In this document: piece after piece, positions 13,920 through 21,207 of the stretch
Layout of the letters: every line of letters begins with the position of its first letter
Numbering within the stretch: position 1 is the first letter of the stretch
Assembly: GCA_023387735.1 (NCBI GenBank)
Contig: JAEWHP010000005.1
Location: forward strand, 1-25,940
Reading direction: 5' to 3'
DNA: 25,940 bases
Origin: Pseudomonadota bacterium
Lineage (GTDB): Bacteria; Pseudomonadota; Alphaproteobacteria; Rhizobiales; Xanthobacteraceae
Position numbers and translations under genes: made by a program
Notes under the pieces: generated by a model
Seen by the model: the letters and a program-made list of their open reading frames with translations, nothing else
Databases searched by the model: none
Told to the model about the DNA's origin: nothing

Positions 13920-14216
13920 ATGGGTAGAGTTTGTTTTTCCGCAGCCGGCCTCGTGGCAGGCATACTTCTTTCCTCTTCCGCATTCGCAACCGAACAGGTT
14001 TATCGCCCCGTCAGCCCGACATTCGGCGGCAACGCGTTGAACGGAAACTTTCTGCTCTCCACCGCGCAGGCACAAGGCAACGGCGTCAGGTCCGGCCAGC
14101 AAGGTCCTGACCTTTCCGGGCTCAACAACGCCCTGAGCGGAATCGGCGGCAACAGCCAGCAACCCGTCATCATCATCGGCGGCAGCGGCCAGACGACGAT
14201 ACCGAGCAGTCCATAG
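13920..14216 (+). CDS. csgF: CsgF, short form, copy 2
   Basis: 98 aa, with the same layout as copy 1: signal peptide, pore-inserting N-terminus, then a short tail ending TTIPSSP. Over 53 aligned codons from TEQVYRP to SGIG I count one amino-acid change (Ser to Asn) against 19 synonymous differences, so both copies have been kept under strong selection since duplication. The true start is the ATG at 13920-13922, with an AGAGGAG site upstream, not the longer open frame. Confidence 0.9.
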   Translation: MGRVCFSAAGLVAGILLSSSAFATEQVYRPVSPTFGGNALNGNFLLSTAQAQGNGVRSGQQGPDLSGLNNALSGIGGNSQQPVIIIGGSGQTTIPSSP

Positions 14217-14318
14217 CGCTCACTTCGCGGCCTCGTTACTCGCTTTCACTTTTGGAATGACCTGACGATTTGGGTTGCTTTGTTTCGCGTGCGTCCATTT
14301 TTCGCGCTGGGGGTTAAA

Positions 14319-15236
14319 TTGATCGGTCCTGTTCGCACGCTGGCTTTCGCTTCGCTCCTCGCCTTGACGGCTGGCGGCTGTGCCATCACCGGTACGTCCA
14401 AGGATCTGGTCACGCCGCCCGCAACGCTCGTTCCGGCGACCAAGACCGGCCTGGTGCTGGATAATCTTCCGCCGCCGCGGCAGAAGCTCGACGTCGCGGT
14501 CTACAATTTCCCCGACCTGACCGGCCAGAACAAATCGAATGACAATTTCGCCGAGTTCTCGCGCGCGGTGACGCAGGGCGGCAGCTCGATCCTGACCGAC
14601 GTTCTGGTCAAGGCCGGCGGCGGCCGATGGTTCGACGTCGCCGAGCGCGCCGACCTGCAGTCGCTGCTGCAGGAGCGGCAGATCATCCAGAACACGCGCA
14701 CCGCGCTGATGGGCAAGAACGCCCAGAGCCTGCCGCCGCTGCGCTTTGCCGGCGTGCTGCTCGACGGCGGCGTGATCGGCTACGACACCAACGAGACCAC
14801 CGGCGGCATTGGCGCCAACTATCTCGGCATCGGCGGCAACGTCTCGTATCGCCAGGATATCGTCAGCGTGGCGCTGCGCGCCGTCAGCGTGCAGACCGGG
14901 CGCGTGCTGGCGTCCGTCACCACCACCAAGACCATCTATTCCATCAACGTCGGCGGCAATGCCTTCCAGTTCGCCGCAGTCGATGCGCTGCTGCAGGCCG
15001 ACATCGGCGTCTCCAAGAACTCGCCCGCGACGCTCGCGGTGCGCGAAGGCATCCAGCTCGCTGTCTACTCGCTGATCTTCGAAGGCGTGAAGAACAATCT
15101 CTGGGAGTTCGCCAATCCGGCTGCCGGCGCCGCGTTCATGCGCGAGCTCGACCTGCACCAGAAGGCGGTCGTGCCCCGCCATGTCGCCGAAGCGCCCGCC
15201 GTCGTTGAAGGGCCGGTCGTGGTCACCAAGAACTGA
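14319..15236 (+). CDS. csgG: CsgG, curli outer-membrane secretion channel
   Basis: About 305 aa. CsgG is a nonameric lipoprotein pore that exports curlins. The conserved parts are KLDVAVYNFPDLTGQNK, RWFDVAERADLQSLLQERQII, GVLLDGGVIGYDTNETTGG with GANYLGIG (pore-forming strand), SVQTGRVLASVTTTKTIYS and the C-terminal LWEFANP. No ATG fits. A TTG at 14319 with a GGGGG site 5 bases upstream gives a short lipoprotein signal with its lipobox Cys at residue 21 (LTAGGC); TTG at 14280 or GTG at 14289 are alternatives. It is the last csg gene, about 100 bases after csgF copy 2. Confidence 0.93.
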   Translation: MIGPVRTLAFASLLALTAGGCAITGTSKDLVTPPATLVPATKTGLVLDNLPPPRQKLDVAVYNFPDLTGQNKSNDNFAEFSRAVTQGGSSILTDVLVKAGGGRWFDVAERADLQSLLQERQIIQNTRTALMGKNAQSLPPLRFAGVLLDGGVIGYDTNETTGGIGANYLGIGGNVSYRQDIVSVALRAVSVQTGRVLASVTTTKTIYSINVGGNAFQFAAVDALLQADIGVSKNSPATLAVREGIQLAVYSLIFEGVKNNLWEFANPAAGAAFMRELDLHQKAVVPRHVAEAPAVVEGPVVVTKN

Positions 15237-15281
15237 GCGCGACGCGCTGATCCTGACGCACTGATCGCCGACGCATACACG

Positions 15282-15300
15282 GTTCTGACCAGATCAGAAC
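15282..15300. terminator. Small hairpin after csgG
   Basis: GTTCTGA and TCAGAAC arms (7 bp) with a five-base loop lie 45 bases past the csgG stop. There is no T run, so terminator function is weakly supported. Confidence 0.3.
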
Positions 15301-15357
15301 TGCAGCCTTCGGATTCTTATCCTGATATTGTTTACCCGACGCGAACCGACGCGCGCT

Positions 15358-15663
15358 TCAGCGCGCCGGCGGGCGTGCCTGCTGGGTCGCGCTGTAGCAG
15401 GCCGGCGAGGATGCGTTTTGCTGGTTGCAGGTGATCGGCGCGGTCGGACCAGTCTTCAGCGCACCGGCGCCGGATCCGCCTTCGGGAACACCCCTCACCG
15501 GTCCGCCGCCGTCGATCGTCTTCGAGCCGACCGGCATGTTGCCGCGGGCTTGCTCGACCCGCGTCTCCGAAGCAAGCCTGCGCTGGCGAGCATCTGCCGT
15601 CCCCAATTCGGACTGAATTGCGAAACCAGCAAACAGGCAGACCACGACGGGCACTGTCCTCAT
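15358..15663 (-). CDS. Small secreted hypothetical protein
   Basis: 101 aa. MRTVPVVVCLFAGFAIQ is a hydrophobic export signal, probably cleaved near ADA at about 25. The mature part is Gly/Pro/Ala-rich, with two cysteines ten residues apart near the C-terminus (CNQQNASSPAC) that could form a disulfide. A GGGAG site lies 8 bases before the ATG at 15661-15663. I do not recognise a family. It is convergent with csgG. Confidence 0.65.
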   Translation of the reverse strand: MRTVPVVVCLFAGFAIQSELGTADARQRRLASETRVEQARGNMPVGSKTIDGGGPVRGVPEGGSGAGALKTGPTAPITCNQQNASSPACYSATQQARPPAR

Positions 15664-15971
15664 CCTACGCTCCCGGTTGCGCATGTGCTCGAACGTGCGC
15701 GATTCCTCAAAACTATAGCGCTTTCGCGCGAAGTGCATACCGGCAATCAGGCGGTCGGCGCGATTATCTGAGTTGTTGGATAACCGGCAGGCGTGGTTAC
15801 ACGGCACAGGTTCCTTTGACGCCGCATCCGTCGGCGGGCAGCGACGACGACAGCAGGTGCGCCAATCCTCACGCGATGCTGAAAACCGATAGAGCGCTTA
15901 TCGAGTGCTTCACAAATACGGATTACGAACACCGTCCTTGGGATCAGCAGGCTTTGGGAGGCCCGTCGCAC

Positions 15972-16214
15972 ATGGTTTCGGTCGATCATTTTGGTTACGA
16001 GTTGCGCCGCCAGCTGCGCGAAGCCGCAGCCGCCGGTGCAACCGAATTGCCGATGACGTCTCATGATCTCTGCCGCTCCATCCGCGCCGGAACAGCCTGG
16101 CTGAACGCCTGCTGCGAGGCGATGCAGCAGGAACTCAGGGATAGCGATATCGTGGTGCAGGACCGAAACGGCCTCGGGATGAGCGTCCGGTACAAGCTGC
16201 CGCGCGCAATTTAA
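15972..16214 (+). CDS. Small hypothetical protein
   Basis: 80 aa, MVSVDHFGYELRRQLREAAA onward, mostly helical, with a C-terminal DIVVQDRNGLGMSVRYKLP that could be a small beta hairpin. The helix-then-wing layout is loosely like a DNA-binding fold, but I do not recognise the family. A GGAGG site lies 10 bases before the ATG. The frame is open further upstream, including an ATG at 15876 with no ribosome binding site, so that longer form is less likely. Confidence 0.6.
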   Translation: MVSVDHFGYELRRQLREAAAAGATELPMTSHDLCRSIRAGTAWLNACCEAMQQELRDSDIVVQDRNGLGMSVRYKLPRAI

Positions 16215-16372
16215 CGCTCGGGCGGCGCCCGTTAACCGCACTTGCCGCGAAGCGCGCCAGTTCCGGAATTAACCGGGAGCGCCGACATTCAGCTTAACAA
16301 GCGAGTCTGGTTGCCCGCCGTCACTCTACCCGCGAATAATGGGATCGAGGCTTCAATCCCGCGCAGAGTGAC

Positions 16373-16567
16373 ATGACCGTGCCGAGCCACGCCGAAATCA
16401 CATCGAAAGGAATGCCAGCCTGGACGCGCCTCTGGCATTTGTGGACCGTCATCATTCCGCGCCGATCCATCACCGGACGGCTGGTGCGCGGCCGCGTCTG
16501 GCGCCGCCACGACGGCCGCCGCTGGATCTACAAGAAATTCTCGCAGCCTGATCTGGATCAGGACTGA
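16373..16567 (+). CDS. Small basic hypothetical protein
   Basis: 64 aa, very basic and Trp-rich: PAWTRLWHLWTVIIPRRSITGRLVRGRVWRRHDGRRWIYKKF. The mixed hydrophobic and Arg content suggests a membrane-surface or nucleic-acid contact, but no family is recognised. A weak GAG-containing site precedes the ATG. It lies just upstream of the tRNA-Trp gene, on the opposite strand. Confidence 0.55.
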   Translation: MTVPSHAEITSKGMPAWTRLWHLWTVIIPRRSITGRLVRGRVWRRHDGRRWIYKKFSQPDLDQD

Positions 16568-16598
16568 TCGAACGCGGCCACGCTACTGCGCGGCTCAT

Positions 16599-16619
16599 CC
16601 ACCGCCACGTGAGCGGTGG
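16599..16619. terminator. Hairpin between the small basic gene and tRNA-Trp
   Basis: Arms CCACCGC and GCGGTGG (7 bp) with a 7-base loop, about 38 bases past the tRNA 3' end and 31 bases past the stop of the convergent gene. There is no clear T run on either strand; a bidirectional terminator is possible. Confidence 0.35.
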
Positions 16620-16657
16620 CAGCTTCCCACCGAGATTTCGCTAAGTCATTGAAAAGA

Positions 16658-16733
16658 TGGCAGGAGTGGCAGGGCTCGAACCTGCGACCCCCGGTTTTGG
16701 AGACCGGTGCTCTACCAATTGAGCTACACTCCT
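16658..16733 (-). tRNA. tRNA-Trp (CCA anticodon)
   Basis: A complete 76-base cloverleaf on the minus strand with the 3' CCA encoded (16658-16660). The acceptor arms AGGAGTG and CACTCCT pair fully with a G discriminator. The D arm is TAGCTCAATTGGTAGAGCA, the anticodon loop reads CTCCAAA, giving CCA, and the T arm contains GGTTCGAGCC. In many alphaproteobacteria tRNA-Trp lies directly before secE; here it has the same orientation as secE but is about 11.4 kb upstream. Confidence 0.97.
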
Positions 16734-16885
16734 GCAGGGAACCGGCGCATGCGTCGGTTCGCGCTGTTTCAAGCATAGGCTATGCCCCGATTGCAAGGGC
16801 GAAGCGGGCTAGCGCCCTACCCAAAGCGCGGCTTCTGGGCCAGAGTTGATGTCAGCCACAACAATAACGAGCAACGGGAGACTCC

Positions 16886-18109
16886 ATGAACGCCCAGACC
16901 GCCGCCCGGCCAGCATCCGCCCCCCAGACCCCTTCTCTCCCGCAGGCGAAGCCCGAAACGATCGGGCTGTCGGGCGTCCGCCTGCAGCGGATGTCGGATG
17001 CCTTCAAGCGCGAGGTCGACAAGGGAACGCTCCCCGGTGCGACCATCATGGTGGCGCGGCGCGGCCAGGTCGGCTGGTTCGATGCAGTCGGCCGCCAGGG
17101 CCCGTCCGCCGCCACGCCGATGGCGCATGACAGCATCTTCCGCATCTTCTCGATGACCAAGCCGATCGTCTCGGTCGGCATCATGATGCTCGCCGAGGAC
17201 GGCCACTTCATCCTCAACGATCCCGTCGCGAAATTCATTCCGGAGTTCGGCGACCAGAAGGTCGGCGTCGAGAACAACGGCAAGCTCGACCTCGTCCCGG
17301 TCAAGCGGCAGATGACCATCCAGGACCTGCTGCGTCATACGTCGGGCCTGACCTACGATCACACCGGCAACGGTCCCGTGCAGCAGCTCTACCAGCAATC
17401 ACGCCTGCGCAGCCGCAAGGTCACCAACGCCGAACACGCCACCATGATCGCCGGCATGCCGCTGATCTGCCAGCCCGGCGCGGAGTGGAACTACAGCCGT
17501 TCGACCGACGTGCTCGGCCGCATCATCGAGGTCGTCTCCGGCAAGTCGCTCGGCGCGTTCCTGACCGAACGCATCCTCGCGCCGCTGCAAATGACCGAGA
17601 CTGCGTTCCACACCTCTGAGGCGAACGCCGGTCGCCTCGCCGAGCCGTTCCCGGTTGATCCCTGGAATGGCGACAAGGTGCAGTTCTTCAACATGCTGGA
17701 GAAGCCGGCGATGGAATCAGGCGGCGGCGGCATGGTTTCAACGACGATGGACTACGCCCGCTTCTGCCAGATGCTGCTCAACGGCGGCGCGCTCGACGGC
17801 GTCAGGATCATCGGCCGCAAGACGCTGGAGCTGATGGCGTCGGATCATCTCGCGCCTGATGTGAAGGTGGACTCGCCGCTGATGCCGGCCGGTCACGGCT
17901 TTGGCCTCGGCTTTGCGGTTCGCACGCACAAGGGCATGGCGCCGTTCTCGGGTTCGCTAGGTCAGTACTTCTGGAGCGGCATGGCCGGCACGTTCTTCTT
18001 CATCGATCCCGCCGAGGACCTGTTCACGGTGTTCATGATGCAGGGCCCCGGCCAGCGCGAATATATCCGCAACATGCTGCGGGATTTGATCTACGCGGCT
18101 GTCGACTAG
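16886..18109 (+). CDS. Serine hydrolase of the beta-lactamase / family VIII esterase fold
   Basis: 407 aa. The SxxK motif is SMTK at 89-92 (nucleophile Ser89, base Lys92), and the Tyr of the second motif is in NYSRS at about 203. FRIFSMTKPIVSVGIMMLAEDGHF and LLRHTSGLTYDHTG are typical of the beta-lactamase-related (class C-like) group, which includes esterases and D-aminopeptidases. No signal peptide is seen, favouring a cytoplasmic esterase over a true beta-lactamase. A GGGAG site precedes the ATG. The substrate is unknown; nearby lipid-type genes make an ester substrate plausible. Confidence 0.88.
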   Translation: MNAQTAARPASAPQTPSLPQAKPETIGLSGVRLQRMSDAFKREVDKGTLPGATIMVARRGQVGWFDAVGRQGPSAATPMAHDSIFRIFSMTKPIVSVGIMMLAEDGHFILNDPVAKFIPEFGDQKVGVENNGKLDLVPVKRQMTIQDLLRHTSGLTYDHTGNGPVQQLYQQSRLRSRKVTNAEHATMIAGMPLICQPGAEWNYSRSTDVLGRIIEVVSGKSLGAFLTERILAPLQMTETAFHTSEANAGRLAEPFPVDPWNGDKVQFFNMLEKPAMESGGGGMVSTTMDYARFCQMLLNGGALDGVRIIGRKTLELMASDHLAPDVKVDSPLMPAGHGFGLGFAVRTHKGMAPFSGSLGQYFWSGMAGTFFFIDPAEDLFTVFMMQGPGQREYIRNMLRDLIYAAVD

Positions 18110-18120
18110 TCCACCCACGA

Positions 18121-18222
18121 CTGTCATGCCCCGCGAAGGCGGGGCATCCAGTACGCTGTGACATCAATCGCAATCGAGACGCCGGTGTCTACTGGGTCAC
18201 CCGCCTTCGCGGGTGACGACAT
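18121..18222. repeat. Bradyrhizobium-type palindromic intergenic repeat
   Basis: Two strong hairpins: 18127-18146 (8-bp arms, GAAG loop) and 18196-18217 (9-bp arms GTCACCCGC/GCGGGTGAC). It starts TGTCATGCCCCGCG, like the element at 25531. It lies between convergent genes and could also end both transcripts. Confidence 0.7.
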
Positions 18223-18254
18223 TGGTGGCGCTGCACCGCTTCGGGGACGTGAGA

Positions 18255-19022
18255 TCAACTGATCGTCGCACCGCCGTCGATGACGATGGTCTGGCCGGTC
18301 ATGAAATCCCCGGCTCTCGAGCCCATCAGCACCGCCGCACCTGCGATCTCGTCGGGCACGCCGATGCGCAGCAGCGGCGAGCGCGCGGTCGAGGCCTTCA
18401 GGTTCTCCGGATTGTCCCACAGCGCCTTGGCGAAGTCGGTCTTGATCAGGCCCGGCGCAATGCAGTTCACGCGGATGTTGTGCTTGCCGTATTCGCAGGC
18501 GAGGTTGCGCGCCAGCTGCATGTCGGCGGCCTTCGAGATCGCGTAGGCGCCGAGGATGGTCGAGCCCTTCAGGCCGCCGATCGAGGAGACGATGATGATG
18601 GAGCCGTCCTTGCGCTCGATCATCTGCGGCACCACCATCGAGATCAGCCAGTTGTTGGCGACGATGTTGTTGTCGAGAATTTTCCGGAACTGGTCGTCGG
18701 AAATGCCGGCGAGCGGACCGTAATACGGGTTCGACGCCGCGTTGCAGACCAGCACGTCGATCTTGCCGAAGGCGCGGTTGCTTTCGTCGATGAGGTTCTG
18801 CAGGTTTTCCTTCGACGAGATGTTCGCCGCGACCGCAATCGCGGTGCCCTTGCCGAACCTGTCGTTGATGTCCTTGGCGACCTTGTCGCAGACATCGGCC
18901 TTGCGCGAGGAGATCACGACCTTGGCGCCGTGCTCCGCCATCCGCTCGGCGATGGCCAGCCCGATGCCGCGCGTCGAGCCGGTGATGACGGCAACTTTTC
19001 CCGACATATCGAACAAGGTCAT
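18255..19022 (-). CDS. Short-chain dehydrogenase/reductase (SDR)
   Basis: 255 aa, classical SDR. The NAD(P)-binding TGSTRGIG is at 14-21, CNAAS at about 93-97, and the catalytic residues are Ser147, Tyr160 and Lys164 (YAISK), followed by the NCIAPGLIKTDF segment. It reduces or oxidises a hydroxyl/keto group; the substrate is not readable, though 3-ketoacyl-type reductases share this form. It follows the histidine phosphatase gene by 91 bases on the same strand and may be cotranscribed. Confidence 0.93.
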   Translation of the reverse strand: MTLFDMSGKVAVITGSTRGIGLAIAERMAEHGAKVVISSRKADVCDKVAKDINDRFGKGTAIAVAANISSKENLQNLIDESNRAFGKIDVLVCNAASNPYYGPLAGISDDQFRKILDNNIVANNWLISMVVPQMIERKDGSIIIVSSIGGLKGSTILGAYAISKAADMQLARNLACEYGKHNIRVNCIAPGLIKTDFAKALWDNPENLKASTARSPLLRIGVPDEIAGAAVLMGSRAGDFMTGQTIVIDGGATIS

Positions 19023-19113
19023 GTCTCTCTCCCAGATGTTGATCCAGCGATATGCCGGTGTTGTTTTTCAGGCGTGAGCTAAGCAGCCTTTGCGGCTTTC
19101 GACAACTTAGGCC

Positions 19114-19824
19114 TCAGGCGAGTTTCGTCGCAGGCGGCTCGACCTCGGGACCCGCCGGCTGATGCATCGCGTTGTGCGAGGCATCCGCGATCCACGGCTG
19201 CTGGTTCACCATCGGCAGCCGCCAGCCGTTGTGGCCATCGCTTGCAAGATGGTCGAGCCGCGTCACCGAACAATTGTCGATGTCGAACACCAGGCCCTTC
19301 TCGGGCTGGCCGCCGAGCGCCAGACCGACCGCGGCCTTGATCGTGCCGCCATGGGCGACGACGATGACGTCCCTGCCCGCCTGCTCGGCATTGATGCGTT
19401 CGATGGCGCCGCAGGTGCGGTTATAGAGGTCCATGAAACTTTCGCCGCCGGGCGCGGCTTCGTCGATCGCCGCGAACCAGTGGCTGCCCACCGGCCGGCT
19501 GGCGAGGAAGGCGGCGCGGTTCATGCCCTGCCACTCGCCGAGATGCTGTTCGGCGAACGCGTTCACATGCGGCATATCGATCGGCTTCGGAAAGCCCGCC
19601 GCCCAGATCGCCTGCGCGGTCTGATGCGTGCGCTTGAGATTGCTCGAATACCAGGCGGCGTTGCGCGGCAGGATCTTTCCGACCGCCTCGAACACCACGC
19701 GGTCGCTGGTGTCGCAGCCCAGGTCCTTCTGCCCGTAGATGCAGCCGCCATCTTCACGGACCGGTGCATGGCGCACCCACCACCATCGCGTCGTCACCGT
19801 CAACGGTTTGCCTGGATTGGACAT
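19114..19824 (-). CDS. Histidine phosphatase family protein
   Basis: 236 aa. The phosphoryl-accepting WVRHAP (Arg18, His19) near the N-terminus, YSSNLKRTHQTA (Arg about 65), HLGEWQG and the second catalytic His in VVAHGGTI (about 158) define the phosphoglycerate mutase-like phosphatase family. CobC-like alpha-ribazole phosphatases share the layout, but no cobalamin genes are nearby. An AAGGG site 8 bases upstream supports the ATG at 19822-19824 over a GTG three codons earlier. It is divergent from the second SDR. Confidence 0.9.
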   Translation of the reverse strand: MSNPGKPLTVTTRWWWVRHAPVREDGGCIYGQKDLGCDTSDRVVFEAVGKILPRNAAWYSSNLKRTHQTAQAIWAAGFPKPIDMPHVNAFAEQHLGEWQGMNRAAFLASRPVGSHWFAAIDEAAPGGESFMDLYNRTCGAIERINAEQAGRDVIVVAHGGTIKAAVGLALGGQPEKGLVFDIDNCSVTRLDHLASDGHNGWRLPMVNQQPWIADASHNAMHQPAGPEVEPPATKLA

Positions 19825-19893
19825 CGCCAACACCCTTCAATACTGTTCGCTGTCGCTGTACGTCAGAGCCGTCATCGCCTCAAGTGATCTGGC

Positions 19894-19914
19894 GTTTGAA
19901 ATCTTGTTTGAAAT
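19894..19914. promoter_or_regulatory. Direct repeat in the phosphatase-SDR divergent gap
   Basis: GTTTGAAAT occurs twice (19894-19902 and 19906-19914), 12 bases apart start to start, in the 138-base gap between two divergent genes. Roughly one helical turn of spacing would suit a regulator site; this is inference. Confidence 0.35.
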
Positions 19915-19962
19915 TCCGCAAGGCGGCAGACGCCGACCCGCAGACATCACAGGGAGAATCTC

Positions 19963-20748
19963 ATGGGCCGCCTCGAAGGCAAATCCGTCGTCATCACCGG
20001 TGCCGGCAGCGGCATCGGCCGCGCTGCATCGCTGCTGTTCGCCAGGGAAGGCGCGAAGCTCATCATCGTCGACAAGACCGAGGGCGTGAAGGAGACCGCA
20101 AAGCTCGTCAGCGATGACGGCGGCACCGTCGAGGCCGTGATGGCGGATGCGGGTTTGGAAGCCGACGTGAAGGCCTTCATCGACAAGGCGGTTGCTAAAT
20201 ACGGCAGGCTCGATGCGATCTGGGCCAATGCCGGCGTCAGCGGCGGGCTGGTGCCGCTCGCCGAGCAGACCGTCGAGCACTGGCAGGAAGTCCTGCGCGT
20301 CAATTTGATCGGCCCGTTCCTCGCCATCAAGCATTCGATGCCGCACATGATCAAGCAGAAGTCCGGCTCGATCGTCTGCACCGCATCGGTCGCTGGCCTC
20401 AAGGCCGGCGCCAGCGGGCATCCCTACGGCGCGAGCAAGGCCGGCGTCATCAGCCTGGTTCAGACCACCGCCTATTCGCTGTCCGGCACCGGCGTCCGCA
20501 TCAACGCGGTGTGTCCCGGCCTGATCGAAACCGGCATGACCAAGCCGGTGTTCGACCGCGCCAAGGAGCGCGGCACCTCCGACAAGATCGGCCAGCTCAA
20601 TCCCTTGAAGCGCGCCGGCCAGCCGCACGAACTCGCCGCGATGGGATTGTTCCTCGCCAGCGACGATGCCTCCTACGTCAACGGCCAGGCGATCCCGGTC
20701 GACGGCGGCCTCACCGCGTCGATGCCCTATACCGGCAAGCCGGTTTAG
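19963..20748 (+). CDS. Short-chain dehydrogenase/reductase (SDR)
   Basis: 261 aa, classical SDR. TGAGSGIG is at 12-19, followed by WANAGVSGG, and the catalytic residues are Ser142, Tyr155 and Lys159 (YGASK), with INAVCPGLIETGM after them. Asp37 at the end of the second strand (IIVDK) suggests NAD rather than NADP preference. A GGGAGA site lies just before the ATG. Substrate unknown. A repeat element follows the stop at once. Confidence 0.93.
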   Translation: MGRLEGKSVVITGAGSGIGRAASLLFAREGAKLIIVDKTEGVKETAKLVSDDGGTVEAVMADAGLEADVKAFIDKAVAKYGRLDAIWANAGVSGGLVPLAEQTVEHWQEVLRVNLIGPFLAIKHSMPHMIKQKSGSIVCTASVAGLKAGASGHPYGASKAGVISLVQTTAYSLSGTGVRINAVCPGLIETGMTKPVFDRAKERGTSDKIGQLNPLKRAGQPHELAAMGLFLASDDASYVNGQAIPVDGGLTASMPYTGKPV

Positions 20749-20750
20749 GT

Positions 20751-20833
20751 CGTCATTGCGAGCGAAGCAAAGCAGTCCATCAGGCCGCACCGGAAGTATG
20801 GATCGCTTCGTCGCGTCGCTCCTCGCAATGACG
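20751..20833. repeat. 83-bp palindromic repeat with 12-bp terminal arms
   Basis: The ends CGTCATTGCGAG (20751-20762) and its exact complement (20822-20833) bound a GC-rich centre. It lies 3 bases after the SDR stop and 11 bases from the end of the convergent barstar-like gene, so it may act as a shared transcript end. Confidence 0.8.
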
Positions 20834-20844
20834 GCTGCCATGAC

Positions 20845-21201
20845 CTACGACCGTTTCTGAAACCAACCGCCGAGCATCAAGGTGAGCGCTGGGGCTTCCC
20901 CGACCTCCGCACGCCGATAATTGACGAACGCCGTGCATTCGATCAGGGCCCGATACTGTTCGGGGCACCGTCGCTCGAAATCCGGAGCATCATCGATCCG
21001 AAGCGCCACCAATTCTCCCTGCGCCACGGATACTTTCGTCATGCCGCCATAGGGATCGTCTATATCCGTCATGCAGTCGATCCAGGCGTTCATGTTGCGG
21101 CCGTAGAATTCGGGAAAGCCGAGCGCCGCCTGGAACACGGCGTGGAAGCTATCCCAATCTGTGATCTGTTCGACAGCGATAGTGATGACGGTCGTCTGCA
21201 T
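20845..21201 (-). CDS. Barstar-family protein
   Basis: 118 aa. ITDWDSFHAVFQAALGFPEFYGRNMNAW, followed by a DPYGGM-type loop, matches the barstar (barnase inhibitor) fold, in which the helix and loop around FYGRN block the RNase active site. No barnase-like RNase gene is adjacent. It starts 6 bases after the transporter gene stop, as the last gene of a minus-strand series. Orphan barstars are common and may counter RNases from elsewhere. Confidence 0.8.
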   Translation of the reverse strand: MQTTVITIAVEQITDWDSFHAVFQAALGFPEFYGRNMNAWIDCMTDIDDPYGGMTKVSVAQGELVALRIDDAPDFERRCPEQYRALIECTAFVNYRRAEVGEAPALTLMLGGWFQKRS

Positions 21202-21207
21202 GACGCC

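Noticed and set aside
13287..14216. A 309-codon open frame that seems to fuse upstream sequence to csgF copy 2
   Set aside because: The first part is csgF copy 1 read out of frame and the intergenic gap. The real csgF copy 2 begins at 13920 with its own ribosome binding site and signal peptide.
16886..18109. Class C beta-lactamase
   Set aside because: No signal peptide is seen, and the motif set fits the esterase/D-aminopeptidase-like relatives better than a periplasmic lactamase.
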